Assembly (NCBI RefSeq): GCF_000372465.1 | Contig: NZ_AQUZ01000013.1 | Coordinates: 103,106-167,105 of the forward strand | Source of the DNA: Kribbella catacumbae DSM 19601 | GTDB lineage: Bacteria > Actinomycetota > Actinomycetes > Propionibacteriales > Kribbellaceae | DNA length: 64,000 nucleotides | Reading direction: 5' to 3' | Shown: piece after piece, positions 1 through 7,791 of the stretch | How positions within the stretch are numbered: position 1 is the first letter of the stretch | How the letters are laid out: each line of letters starts with the position of its first letter | The notes under the pieces: generated by a model | What the model was told of the DNA's origin: nothing | What the model saw: the letters and a program-made list of their open reading frames with translations, nothing else | The model's database searches: none | Made by a program: the position numbers and the translations under genes

Positions 1-2
1 GG

Positions 3-422
3 CTCCAGGCGGGGCCGGTGACTCTCCTCAGGAGCTGGGCACTGGTGCCGACGTCCCTCCACCCCGACGACGGCCAGCCACTGCCTCTCCGCAAGCTCGA
101 CGGGCTTCCAGTAGCCGTGCGGCCGCGTGCGGAAGCTCCTGCGGCCAGAGACCTGTTCCTAGACACGCTGGGCCTCCATAGACCCGGCGGCGGCACAGTG
201 GTCGTCACCGACGACAGAGCTGGCCTAGCCATGGCTGCTGCTGGGCAGGCGATCGTCGTGACTCCAGACGACTCATTGCAGGCCGCAGGCGTCGGCAGAC
301 ATCGCCTGATAGACGACCCACTCCCAGTGCGCCTACGACTCGTCTGGCCTCAGCCCCGTACTCCGAACGCGCTCCCGCCCGAGGTCATGGCGCAGCTAAC
401 CGAAGCACTGGCGGAACCGTGA
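3..422 (+). CDS. LysR-type regulator, C-terminal part (cut by window edge)
   Basis: The reading frame is open from the first bases, so the true start lies upstream and only about 140 residues are visible. They resemble the distal part of a LysR effector-binding domain: a late segment rich in Ala/Gly and hydrophobic residues (near 'AAGQAIVVTP'), followed by a short strand ('RLRLVWPQ') and a C-terminal helix. No HTH is visible because it would be upstream. The stop overlaps the GTG start of the serine hydrolase gene by four bases, so the two are co-transcribed. An AmpR-like role in controlling that neighbour is an inference. Family assignment is moderate because only the weaker-conserved half is present. 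Confidence 0.5.
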   Translation, partial: LQAGPVTLLRSWALVPTSLHPDDGQPLPLRKLDGLPVAVRPRAEAPAARDLFLDTLGLHRPGGGTVVVTDDRAGLAMAAAGQAIVVTPDDSLQAAGVGRHRLIDDPLPVRLRLVWPQPRTPNALPPEVMAQLTEALAEP

Positions 423-1291
423 GCGCCCGCATCCGCGCGACCTTCGACGACGCCGGCGCCCGCGGCTGGCTCCACGCGGTCTCACTGGACCACCCGGACC
501 AGACAGTCGCCCTGGACCCAGACGTCGTCGTACCGATCGCCTCTGTCTACAAGCTGCCGCTGCTGGCCGCCTTTTGCCACCTGATCGACACGCAGGAGCT
601 CAACCCTCGCGAGCAGGTCACCCTGGCCCCGGAGGACCGCATCCCAGGCGCAACCGGGCTGTCGATCCTCCAAGACCCGGTCACGATGTCGCTCCGCGAT
701 CTGGCCGTGTCGATGATGACTGTGTCCGACAACGCCGCCGCGGACGCCTTGCTCAACAGGGTCGGTGTGGATCGCCTGGCCCAGCTACTGCAGTCGTTCG
801 GCTTGGAGCACACGCGAGTACGCCGTGGGGCCGCGGGCAACCTCAGCGAGTTGCGGCGGCGTACAGGTACGAGCGACGTCGACGCTGCGTTCGCAGTACT
901 GGCTGACAACGACCAGACGGATCCAGTAGGCATGTACGACGCTGCCGGGATGTCTGCGAGCTCCGCCAGAGACATGACCACGCTACTGGCGTCGCTGTGG
1001 TCTGGGCGGCTGCTGTCGGAGGAGCAGACGGCATTCGCCCAGAGGCTCATGCAGCAGCAGGTGTTCTCGCAACGACTCGCCTCGGGCTTCCCGTACGACG
1101 GCGTGCGCGTCGCGGGCAAGACCGGGACCTTTGGCGCATTGCGGCACGAGGTCGGGGTGGTTGTGATGCCCGGCGGCGACGCGTACGCCGTCGCTGTCTT
1201 CGCCCACGCCGCACGAGGCGACTACCGCCTCCCCCGCGTCGACGCCGCCATCGGCGAGGCGGCCCGCCTCGCCGTCGACCAACTGCGCTAG
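419..1291 (+). CDS. Class A beta-lactamase-like serine hydrolase
   Basis: A 290-residue protein with the penicillin-recognising fold signatures: SxxK at Ser42-Lys45 (SVYK), SDN at residues 103-105 and KTG at 234-236. There is no N-terminal signal peptide, which is unusual for a secreted beta-lactamase. The omega-loop ExxLN motif that supplies the deacylating Glu of true class A enzymes is not seen about 35 residues after SDN; the region reads NLSELRRR. It may therefore be a cytoplasmic serine hydrolase or a slow beta-lactam-binding protein rather than a resistance enzyme. The GTG start overlaps the upstream LysR stop (GTGA). Its end overlaps the convergent Rid gene by four bases. Confidence 0.75.
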   Translation: MSARIRATFDDAGARGWLHAVSLDHPDQTVALDPDVVVPIASVYKLPLLAAFCHLIDTQELNPREQVTLAPEDRIPGATGLSILQDPVTMSLRDLAVSMMTVSDNAAADALLNRVGVDRLAQLLQSFGLEHTRVRRGAAGNLSELRRRTGTSDVDAAFAVLADNDQTDPVGMYDAAGMSASSARDMTTLLASLWSGRLLSEEQTAFAQRLMQQQVFSQRLASGFPYDGVRVAGKTGTFGALRHEVGVVVMPGGDAYAVAVFAHAARGDYRLPRVDAAIGEAARLAVDQLR

Positions 1292-1677
1292 ACGACCGCG
1301 TAGGCCTCGATCTCGATCAGGGCCTCGGGGCGGAACAGCGCGACCACCTGGACCGCAGTACTGGCGGGTGGGCTCGCGGTGTCGATGTATGCGTCCCGTG
1401 CGGCCCGGACCTCCGGCAGGAAAGCGATGTCGGTGACGTAGAAGTTGAGCTTCACCACGTCGGCGAAGGTCGCCCCGGCCGCGGCCAGGCAGCGCTCGAG
1501 ATTGGCGAAGACCTGCCGCGCCTGCGCACCGGCGTCATCCACACCGACCAGGTTGCCATCGGCATCGAATGCGACCTGCCCAGCGATCGCGACCCACCGA
1601 CCGGGCCCGGTCACGACATGGCTGTATCCGTTACCCGGAGCGACACCTTCAGGATTCAGGTGAGAGAGCTGACTCAA
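1288..1677 (-). CDS. Rid (YjgF/YER057c/UK114) family protein
   Basis: A 129-residue single-domain Rid protein. Typical family features are the segment 'GQVAFDADGNLVG', the helix ending 'VFANLERCLAAAG', and the C-terminal 'IEIEAYAVV'. Canonical RidA deaminates reactive enamines and imines through an Arg in the 'PARS' motif. Here that position reads PPASTAV, so the catalytic Arg appears to be missing. This suggests one of the non-RidA subgroups, whose substrates are mostly unknown. It is divergent from the LysR gene that begins about 100 bp away, and regulation by that protein is a reasonable inference. Confidence 0.85.
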   Translation of the reverse strand: MSQLSHLNPEGVAPGNGYSHVVTGPGRWVAIAGQVAFDADGNLVGVDDAGAQARQVFANLERCLAAAGATFADVVKLNFYVTDIAFLPEVRAARDAYIDTASPPASTAVQVVALFRPEALIEIEAYAVV

Positions 1678-1780
1678 GACTTTCCTCCTCGGAATGAGCC
1701 TCCATCCTCACCCCCGGCCGGCCATCGCACCAGCGCATACTCCGCAGCCCTGCCATGCGTCACGGGTATACCTTGCGAGG

Positions 1781-2656
1781 ATGGAACTGACTCCGCTGCG
1801 AGCCTTCCGCGAGGTCTGCCGCCTCGGCTCGATCAGCGCCGCCGCCGAGCACCTCGGCTATACGCAGTCGGCGGTCTCACGGCAACTCGCCGGGCTGGAG
1901 ACGCAGCTCGGGCGGCCACTGCTCCGGCGGCACGCGCGCGGCGTCGAGCCGACCGCGGCTGGGGAGATCCTGGTCACCCACGCGATCGGCATCCTCGCCC
2001 AGGTCGACCGGGCCGTCGCCGATGTCGAATCCGCCGAGAGCTGGCCGGGGCCGCTGCGCGTGGGCGCGGTACCGACCGCGAGCGCGAAGCTGTTGCCGTC
2101 TGCGCTGGCTGCCTTCACCCTCGAGCGACCGAACGCTCGGGTGACCTTCACCGAAGACGTCACTCCGCATCTGATCCCCCGGCTGACCGATGGCACGATC
2201 GACCTCGCGGTGATCACCGACTATCCGCCTGGCCTCCCCGCCGCGGATGGGCTCACCGTGACCCACCTGCTCGACGACCAGCTCCACGTCGCGCTTCCGG
2301 CCGATCACCGGCTGGCCGACAGTCCGGTGATCGAGCTTGCCGAGCTTGCGAAGGACAGCTGGGTCGAGGACTACGCGGGCGCGGCCGCAGTACTGACGAG
2401 CGTTTGCGCCAAGGCCGGGTTCGCGCCACGGATCGACATCGAATGCGGCAGCTGGCTCGGCAAGCAGGCTTTCGTCGCCGCCGGGTACGGCGTGATGCTG
2501 GTCCCGGGGCTCGTCGTCCCCGCCCTACGCGCCGACCTCGTCGTCCGAGACCTGGCCGATCCGCCGACCCGAACCGTGTACGCCGCAACACGAACCGACG
2601 ACGAACCATGCGGCGCGATCACCACGTTCATCGAAGCACTCCATCAGTCGACTTAG
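1781..2656 (+). CDS. LysR-family transcriptional regulator
   Basis: A 291-residue regulator. The N-terminal winged HTH is clear ('AFREVCRLGSISAAAEHLGY', then 'TQSAVSRQLAGLE'), followed by a substrate-binding domain with the usual 'LRVGAVPTASAKLLP' first strand. The ATG at 1781 was chosen over an in-frame upstream ATG because the HTH begins immediately after it and a GCGAGG stretch precedes it. The upstream 103 bp is shared with the divergent Rid gene, the classic arrangement for a LysR regulator and its target. The 3' end overlaps the convergent flavin reductase gene by 29 bp. Confidence 0.9.
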   Translation: MELTPLRAFREVCRLGSISAAAEHLGYTQSAVSRQLAGLETQLGRPLLRRHARGVEPTAAGEILVTHAIGILAQVDRAVADVESAESWPGPLRVGAVPTASAKLLPSALAAFTLERPNARVTFTEDVTPHLIPRLTDGTIDLAVITDYPPGLPAADGLTVTHLLDDQLHVALPADHRLADSPVIELAELAKDSWVEDYAGAAAVLTSVCAKAGFAPRIDIECGSWLGKQAFVAAGYGVMLVPGLVVPALRADLVVRDLADPPTRTVYAATRTDDEPCGAITTFIEALHQST

Positions 2657-3251
2657 GAGTTTCAGTGCGAAAGCTCTCACCTAGTTGCGCACCGAGACCG
2701 AAGTAGTGGCGGAAGTTGTAGATCAACGGCGACCACCGCGCCGGATCGACGTACGAGGTCCCCGGTACGACGATGCGCGCGTCGGCGTGCACCCGGAGTA
2801 CTCGCGCCTCGACGACGAAGAAGTTGCCACCAGCATCTAATCGGATGTCAGCGGCAACGGCCTCGAACTGCAATGGACATTCGGCGACGCGCGGTGGGCC
2901 GACCAGCTCGGACGGCACCGGAGTCAGCCCAGCCGCCTCGAACTTGGCCGGCTCGTAGCGGAACCGATCACCCTTGTGGTCCGGAACGGGGTGGCGACCG
3001 GTCAGCCCGGCGATGCGCTCGACGGCGGGCCAGAGATCCGGCGAGGGGAAGTTGATCACCAGCTCCGGCCGGTGCTGCAGGTTGTGCGCTGTCTGGCCGA
3101 CCGCACCGAAGCCGAGTACCACGATGTCGCCGAGAGCCCAGGCGGACGACATTGGTGCGAGATTGAAGGTGCCGTCCTCGTTCTCCGTACTGACCAGCTC
3201 GACCGGCGTTCCGACGTACAGGATGGACGGTTCGATCGTCAGATGCGTCAT
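2628..3251 (-). CDS. Flavin reductase-like domain protein
   Basis: A 207-residue protein of the flavin reductase (FMN-binding split barrel) family. The 'NLAPMSSAW' segment near residue 30 and 'HNLQHRPELVINFPSPDLWPAVERI' pattern match family members that bind FMN, where conserved Asn/Ser residues contact the phosphate. Such proteins supply reduced flavin to monooxygenases or act as standalone reductases; the substrate cannot be read from sequence. It is divergent from the ArsR-type gene starting at 3317, separated by about 65 bp, so that regulator probably controls it. Confidence 0.85.
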   Translation of the reverse strand: MTHLTIEPSILYVGTPVELVSTENEDGTFNLAPMSSAWALGDIVVLGFGAVGQTAHNLQHRPELVINFPSPDLWPAVERIAGLTGRHPVPDHKGDRFRYEPAKFEAAGLTPVPSELVGPPRVAECPLQFEAVAADIRLDAGGNFFVVEARVLRVHADARIVVPGTSYVDPARWSPLIYNFRHYFGLGAQLGESFRTETPKSTDGVLR

Positions 3252-3316
3252 GAAGCCGACCCTAGGAACGGGTTGATTAGGTGGGCGCCGAAGTGTCGGC
3301 GAGGCAAGATGTCGGT

Positions 3317-4024
3317 GTGAACACGTCGATGGAAGGCCACGAGCTGGCCGCGTGGGCCAAGATGCTGGCTGACGCCACCAGGGCGACGGTGTGCCTCGCG
3401 CTGCTCGACGGGCGCGCGTGGACAGCGACCGAACTCGCCAAGCGGGCTGGGGTTTCGCGGCCGACGATCAGCGAACATCTCAACCTGCTGGTCGATGGCG
3501 GACTGCTGACCGAGGTGCGACAGGGACGCCACCGGTACGTGAAACTCGCCGGCCCGGACACTGCCGAGTTGCTGGAAGACCTTGCTGCATTGGCTCCTCG
3601 CCGGACAGAAGACGTGACCAACCTGTCCGGCGCGTCGAAGCGGGGCGCGTTCGCCCGCGCTCGCACGTGTTACGACCACTTCGCCGGGCGGCTCGGAGTC
3701 GCACTGACGGATGCGATGACGGACCGTGGTCTGCTGGACTGGTCGAGTGGAGTCGCCCTCACCCCCGCAGGCGTCAATTGGCTCGATGAGCTTGGCGTTG
3801 TGGTCGAAGCGCGACGTGGGCGGCCCGCAGTACGGTCATGTCTTGATGTGACCGAGCGGCGGCCTCATCTGGCCGGCGCGACCGGCGCGGCTTTGTGCAC
3901 ACATGCTTTGCGGCAAGGGTGGGTGACGCGAATCCCTGGCGGGCGGGCGCTCAAGGTGACTGGTTCGATGGAAGGTTTCGGTCTGCCTGCGGGTGTGATG
4001 CTGGACCTACTCTCCAGATCGTGA
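3317..4024 (+). CDS. ArsR-family winged-helix regulator
   Basis: A 235-residue protein with an N-terminal ArsR/SmtB winged HTH ('MLADATRATVCLALLDGRAWTATELA', 'GVSRPTISEHLNLLVDGGLL') and a C-terminal domain of about 140 residues. That domain includes 'CYDHFAGRLGVALTDAM', a pattern shared by many actinobacterial ArsR proteins fused to a conserved C-terminal module. No metal-binding CxC motif sits in the recognition helix, so metal sensing is unlikely. GTG 3317 is chosen as start; an ATG at 3329 is an alternative. It is divergent from the flavin reductase gene, its likely target. Confidence 0.85.
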   Translation: MNTSMEGHELAAWAKMLADATRATVCLALLDGRAWTATELAKRAGVSRPTISEHLNLLVDGGLLTEVRQGRHRYVKLAGPDTAELLEDLAALAPRRTEDVTNLSGASKRGAFARARTCYDHFAGRLGVALTDAMTDRGLLDWSSGVALTPAGVNWLDELGVVVEARRGRPAVRSCLDVTERRPHLAGATGAALCTHALRQGWVTRIPGGRALKVTGSMEGFGLPAGVMLDLLSRS

Positions 4025-4079
4025 GACCGGAACACGCCTTCGATCTGCAATTGTCGGTGAAACCGCCTAGCCTTCGGCC

Positions 4080-4319
4080 ATGACTGAGTTCGAGCCCGAC
4101 ACCGAGCTGGTGTCTCGTCTCTCGTTGCCCAGCCACGTGATCGTCCGGGTGGACGAGCAGTGGCGGCGCGGCTGGTTGATCGGCCGCGAGCACGAGGAGA
4201 CGGGATGGATCGGCGTGGTGCAGTACGAGGGCGACGACGGCATCGAGCGGACGGAACGCCTGCCGGCGGACCGGATCGCGCTGCCGGAGTCGGACCGACC
4301 GGCTGGGCGAGCGTCGTAG
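4080..4319 (+). CDS. Small conserved hypothetical protein
   Basis: A 79-residue acidic protein with no signal peptide or membrane segment. The core 'HVIVRVDEQWRRGWLIGRE' followed by 'GWIGVVQYE' looks like a small beta-rich (SH3-like or Tudor-like) fold. I do not recognise a function. A strong hairpin terminator follows within 25 bp of the stop, which supports a real single-gene transcript. Confidence 0.65.
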   Translation: MTEFEPDTELVSRLSLPSHVIVRVDEQWRRGWLIGREHEETGWIGVVQYEGDDGIERTERLPADRIALPESDRPAGRAS

Positions 4320-4341
4320 GTAACTAGGAGAGGAAGCACGA

Positions 4342-4368
4342 AGGCCCCCGGGAGCATCCGGGGGCTTT
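4342..4368 (+). terminator. Rho-independent type terminator
   Basis: An 8-bp GC-only stem (GCCCCCGG at 4344-4351 with CCGGGGGC at 4358-4365) and a 6-nt loop, followed by TTT. It sits 25 bp after the stop of the small gene at 4080-4319. Confidence 0.8.
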
Positions 4369-4641
4369 CGTCTGTAACGACGTCGGGGCGCCTCGAGCGA
4401 CAGACGAGAACCCCGCTCCAGGCCCTTCGGGCGGTTGACCTGGAGCGGGATCCTCAGTGGCGTTACACAGGGTGTATCGTTCGTCACCCTCGTGGCGTTA
4501 CAGATTTGCGGAAATTCCTCGGCCTATGCCCGGAATGCGGCAGCCCCAGCGCACATGGCTGAACGCCGGGGCCTAGATTGACCAGCCTCTCGAGCGACCA
4601 ATCACTCATGCGTCACCGGTGCCCTTTCGCTCCGTGGTCAA
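4369..4641. other. Intergenic stretch with nested hairpin and 11-bp direct repeat
   Basis: No gene is visible. Two structures stand out. The first is a perfect 11-bp stem (4412-4422 with 4439-4449) whose loop holds a smaller CCC-TTC-GGG hairpin. The second is a direct repeat GTGGCGTTACA at 4457-4467 and 4492-4502, 35 bp apart. This lies between the convergent ends of the small gene and the anti-sigma factor gene, so it may simply terminate both. Confidence 0.5.
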
Positions 4642-5304
4642 TCAAAAGCTGACGGCCAGCAGTACCCGGCCCGACTCGGCTCCCCGGATATCCAGGCCCT
4701 TGATCTGGTTGCGATGCAGCTTGGTCGTCGTGGCCGGCTTCACCGTCGTACCGGGTGCCGCCGTCCAGCTCGCCAGCAGTGTCGCCTTACCGGACTCGTC
4801 AGTCACGTAAAGCTCATAGCCGCGGGCCCGCTCGCTCGGCGTCGCCAGTTCCTCGTACCTGCAGCTGATCTCGATCGTCGTACCCCATGGCTCGTCCACC
4901 AGCCGAGCGTCGGCAGTCAGCTTGCTCGCCACCGTCTGCGCGAGCACCACGGTGTCGCTGGTCGGCTCCTCCTGCCCCAGAGTGCCGGACACGACCACAC
5001 CAGCCACGGCTGCGGTGGCGGCGACACCCGCCACCACCGCAGCCAGCCGATATCGCTTGCGCCGCCGGTGGTGTTGCACAGTGCGCGCCAGGCCCGGCAG
5101 GAGGTTCGGCGGCGGAGCGGTGATCGTCGCCAGCGCCCGGTCCTCCGGCAGTACCGCCAGAGTCCCGGGTACGCCGGCCAGCGACGCCACCTCCGCCGAA
5201 CAGTCCGGGCAGGTACGCAAGTGCTCCTCGTAGGCGCGCCGATCGCTCGCCGACAAGGCCCCGAGCAGGTACGCCGCGTCCCATTCCCGGTACGGGTCAC
5301 TCAT
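4642..5304 (-). CDS. RskA-type anti-sigma factor
   Basis: A 220-residue membrane-anchored anti-sigma factor. The N-terminal zinc-binding anti-sigma motif is clear: 'HLRTCPDCSAEV' with His and two Cys, preceded by 'AYLLGALSASDRRAYEEH'. One transmembrane segment follows at about residues 86-107 (LAAVVAGVAATAAVAGVVV). The extracytoplasmic C-terminal domain has the RskA/anti-sigma-K pattern. It should bind and hold the ECF sigma factor encoded immediately upstream; its start overlaps that gene's stop (ATGA). Release would occur by regulated proteolysis or redox change, as for RskA homologues. Confidence 0.9.
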   Translation of the reverse strand: MSDPYREWDAAYLLGALSASDRRAYEEHLRTCPDCSAEVASLAGVPGTLAVLPEDRALATITAPPPNLLPGLARTVQHHRRRKRYRLAAVVAGVAATAAVAGVVVSGTLGQEEPTSDTVVLAQTVASKLTADARLVDEPWGTTIEISCRYEELATPSERARGYELYVTDESGKATLLASWTAAPGTTVKPATTTKLHRNQIKGLDIRGAESGRVLLAVSF

Positions 5305-5810
5305 TCCTTCGTCACCCCCCTCTCCTGCAGCGCGAGCTTCAACGCCCGCAGCCCGTAGTGCAGCCGCGACTTCACCGTGCCGGCCGGGATGTCGAGTTCC
5401 TCGGCGATGTCGGTGACTGTGCGCCGGCCGTAGTACGCGCGCACGATCACCTGCCGATGATCATGCGACAACTGAGCCAGCGAGTCCGCCACCAACCACG
5501 CGTCCAGTACTGCGTTCGCATGGTCGGCGCTCGGCCTTTCCGGCAGCTCGTCGCTGGCCACCTCCCGGGTGACCCGGGCGCTGCGCCGGTCGTCGATGAC
5601 GAGATTGCGCGCCACCGTGAACAGCCACGCCCGTGCACCCGCCTCGTCCTCGGTCAGGATCTGCGGGCGCCGCCACGCCCGAAGCAGGGTCTCCTGAACG
5701 ACATCCTCGGCGAACCGGTCATCCCCGGTCAGCCGGACGACGAACCGCCACAACGAAGGCGCATGCACGTCGTGCAGCTCCCGCAGCAGCGCCGCGCGGT
5801 CGTCGGCCAT
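5301..5810 (-). CDS. ECF sigma factor (SigK-like)
   Basis: A 169-residue group 4 sigma factor. Region 2 contains 'DDRFAEDVVQETLLRAWR' and 'ARAWLFTVARNLVIDDRR'. Region 4 contains 'HRQVIVRAYYGRRTVTDIAEELDIPAGTVKSRLHYGLRAL', the HTH that reads the -35 element. The ATG at 5810 was preferred to one at 5864 because GGAG precedes it at proper distance and the domain begins right after it. The partner anti-sigma factor follows with a 4-bp overlap. The upstream DoxX gene ends 50 bp before it and may be in the same operon. Confidence 0.92.
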   Translation of the reverse strand: MADDRAALLRELHDVHAPSLWRFVVRLTGDDRFAEDVVQETLLRAWRRPQILTEDEAGARAWLFTVARNLVIDDRRSARVTREVASDELPERPSADHANAVLDAWLVADSLAQLSHDHRQVIVRAYYGRRTVTDIAEELDIPAGTVKSRLHYGLRALKLALQERGVTKE

Positions 5811-5860
5811 CGGCACTCCTGTCGACTCGTTGGGGTGATCATCCTCCGGCTCCCCAGGGG

Positions 5861-6283
5861 TCACTCAGTCGCAGTTGCCAACTGCCGCGCCTCCTGCTGC
5901 TTGAACACCGGCAGCCGCTCCAGCGCCCAGGCCCCAGAACCGAGGAACGCGATCAACAGGAACGCGAACGAGAACAACGCCGCCTTCTCCCCACCGTTCT
6001 GCACCGGCAACAACGCGTCGGCCTGGTGCACCGTGAAATAGGCGTAGGCCATCGACCCCGAGCACAGCAGAGCGGCGTACCGGGTCCCGAACCCGAGCAT
6101 CACGAACGCCCCACCGACAAACTGAATCGCCGCAGCCCACCAACCAGGCCACGCCAGCGCCTCTGGCTGCTTCGCCCCCAACACCCCGAACAACGCGGCG
6201 GCCCCATGGGTGGCGAACAGAAACCCCACCACAATCCTGAAAACGGCCAGTACCTGATCCTGCCAGCGCTCCAACACACTCAT
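5861..6283 (-). CDS. DoxX-family membrane protein
   Basis: About 140 residues with four hydrophobic segments and the DoxX pattern ('VFRIVVGFLFATHGAAALFG', then 'FVGGAFVMLGFGTRYAALLCSGSMAYAYF'). DoxX proteins are inner-membrane partners of redox or detoxification systems; some act with superoxide dismutase and thiosulfate sulfurtransferase. The ATG at 6283 is preferred because GAGGAG precedes it. It lies just upstream of the ECF sigma factor and may share its transcript. Confidence 0.85.
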   Translation of the reverse strand: MSVLERWQDQVLAVFRIVVGFLFATHGAAALFGVLGAKQPEALAWPGWWAAAIQFVGGAFVMLGFGTRYAALLCSGSMAYAYFTVHQADALLPVQNGGEKAALFSFAFLLIAFLGSGAWALERLPVFKQQEARQLATATE

Positions 6284-6502
6284 CACTTGCTCCTCACGGT
6301 GAACGGGACGGGTTCACGCACCACCACCGCTGGTCGGCCGGCGGCGATGCCCTCACCCCCGAAGAACGACCCACCACCCCATCCGGTTCAACCACCCGTG
6401 ACCTTTCCATCACCCTCCGAAACCACCCGACGCACTGGTCTACCCCCAACCCATTCGCGCCCCACCCCCGTCACCTGACAGACTGTCCCCAGCACACACC
6501 CA

Positions 6503-6575
6503 GGGCCTCTAGCTCAATTGGCAGAGCAGCGGACTTTTAATCCGCGGGTTGTCGGTTCGAGTCCGACGGGGCCTA
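6503..6575 (+). tRNA. tRNA-Lys (anticodon TTT)
   Basis: A 73-nt cloverleaf can be folded. The acceptor stem GGGCCTC pairs with GGGGCCT (two G-U pairs), the D arm begins GCTC, the anticodon stem GCGGA/TCCGC carries loop CTTTTAA with TTT at 6536-6538, and the T arm is GTCGG-TTCGAGT-CCGAC. No CCA is encoded. The 3' 37 bases are part of the 38-bp direct repeat that bounds the mobile element, so the tRNA gene is the integration target and its 3' end is restored by the element. Confidence 0.95.
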
Positions 6576-6576
6576 C
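6539..6576 (+). repeat. attL, 38-bp core repeat
   Basis: Runs from the anticodon loop through the T arm to two bases past the discriminator of tRNA-Lys. It is identical over 38 bp to 24546-24583; flanking bases differ on both sides (T versus G upstream, A versus T downstream), which fixes the boundaries. Confidence 0.95.
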
Positions 6577-6577
6577 A

Positions 6578-6609
6578 AAACCGCAGGTCAGAGCATCGAC
6601 CTGCGGTTT
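6578..6609 (+). terminator. Perfect 12-bp hairpin just inside attL
   Basis: Arms 6578-6589 (AAACCGCAGGTC) and 6598-6609 (GACCTGCGGTTT) with an 8-nt loop. Flanking A and T runs make it usable in both directions. It can end the tRNA transcript from the left and the element genes coming from the right (6631-6966). It is element DNA, not host DNA, so integration supplies the tRNA with a new terminator. Confidence 0.75.
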
Positions 6610-6630
6610 CGCGTCTCTCCGGCCCATGGT

Positions 6631-6966
6631 TTACCCCATGGTTTTGCCTTGTGACCTGAGGATTCGGTCCGGCACCTTGCTGCCCAGCCACCATGGCCGG
6701 CGGCACTCTTGAACGTGAGCCTTGGGCATCCAGCCGGCCATACCGGGCGAACTTCGCCGCCAGTAGATGCCGTGTTGGACGATCGATCCGTCAGACCAAG
6801 TCGGCACCGTCACCACATGGCCGCCATCGCCCATGTCCGTATTCAGCACCCACCCATCCCCCGCAGGCCGAACCTGGGTCAAAAGCGGCTCCTCAACTAG
6901 CGCAAGCCAATGCACTACGCCGTACTGCCAGTCCGGTGCGTATTCGGCCGCATGGTCGCCGCTCAC
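6631..6966 (-). CDS. Hypothetical protein of the element
   Basis: About 111 residues, soluble, rich in Trp ('WQYGVVHWLALVEEPLL', 'VVTVPTWSDGS'). I recognise no family. GTG 6966 overlaps the stop of the preceding gene as GTGA and has GGAG eight bases upstream, so it is preferred to GTG 6975. It is the last gene before attL and reads toward the hairpin at 6578-6609. Confidence 0.5.
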   Translation of the reverse strand: MSGDHAAEYAPDWQYGVVHWLALVEEPLLTQVRPAGDGWVLNTDMGDGGHVVTVPTWSDGSIVQHGIYWRRSSPGMAGWMPKAHVQECRRPWWLGSKVPDRILRSQGKTMG

Positions 6967-7196
6967 CGATGACACTCCAGATCGTCGCGTCCACTCGATG
7001 CCACGAGCACAGGCCAGCCGCGAGCATCCAGCACCGCTACCCGTAGAGGCGGTGGCGGGCTAAGAGCCAGTTGAACAGCCCGGAGCTTCTCGGCCGGCGC
7101 TCGCGTCGAGCTGAGGATTTGCCGGATCTCATCCCGCAGAAAGCACGCCTCGCATCGGATCGCATGGTCCAGGTGCTCGGGATCAGGTCTGTCCAT
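6963..7196 (-). CDS. Small hypothetical protein of the element
   Basis: 77 residues from ATG 7196, which follows a G-rich stretch; an in-frame start at 7244 is possible. It has a helical N-terminal half with a CxxC-like pair ('IRCEACFLRDEIRQIL') and a C-terminal half ending 'VLVASSGRDDLECHR'. It forms a two-gene unit with the downstream gene through a 4-bp overlap. Function unknown. Confidence 0.5.
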   Translation of the reverse strand: MDRPDPEHLDHAIRCEACFLRDEIRQILSSTRAPAEKLRAVQLALSPPPPLRVAVLDARGWPVLVASSGRDDLECHR

Positions 7197-7335
7197 GGTG
7201 CGCCCCCGTTCGGCCATTTCACTTTGTGTCGATTTTTCAGACACTGAGTGAGATTATCCTACTTGGCGTTTACAGAGGATTGCTCTAGGCGACTTGAGGT
7301 ACATCACGTCGTGTTCTTCGCCATGACGTCAGCCG

Positions 7336-7620
7336 ATGCCAGCGGGCAAGATCGGCAACGTGAAGCCGGAAGAGATGGACGCGCTGATTGCGGGCAACGT
7401 GCGCGCAGCTCGCGCCAGAACCCGACTACGCCAAGAAGACCTAGCCGACGAGATGGGCTGGCCGCGCGCCACAGTCACCAACCTCGAATCCGGCACCCGC
7501 CGCGTCACCCTGGCAGAAGCCGTACAGCTCTGCGCCGCCCTGAACCTCAGCCTCCGCGAACTCCTCCACGGCGCCCCACAAGACGTGTTCGATTCACTGG
7601 GCTTCCCGGAGGCCCAGTGA
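7336..7620 (+). CDS. XRE-family HTH regulator
   Basis: 94 residues dominated by a Cro/C1-type HTH: 'NVRAARARTRLRQEDLADEM', recognition helix 'WPRATVTNLESGTRRVTL', and 'AVQLCAALNLSLREL'. It is divergent from the two small genes to its left and convergent with the cytolysin-like gene to its right. It may control the left-end genes. ATG 7336 is used; GTG 7360 or ATG 7375 would still keep the whole HTH. Confidence 0.8.
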   Translation: MPAGKIGNVKPEEMDALIAGNVRAARARTRLRQEDLADEMGWPRATVTNLESGTRRVTLAEAVQLCAALNLSLRELLHGAPQDVFDSLGFPEAQ

Positions 7621-7791
7621 CGTCGCCTCAGACATCGCCTTGGGGCGGAGACGAGGGGATTCCACCCCTATCTCCGGCCCTGCGAAGGCGGTTGCGCTAA
7701 CCCCCTTGTCGGGTGCCGTGCCGGGCACCATACGACTTTGCCGAGCCCCTGGTAGCGAACCCCAACTGCTTTTGCCCGACTCATGAGTTGG

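Noticed and set aside
997..2706. 569-codon plus-strand frame across the serine hydrolase, Rid and LysR genes
   Set aside because: Arg/Pro-rich shadow; all three real genes are supported by conserved motifs in other frames.
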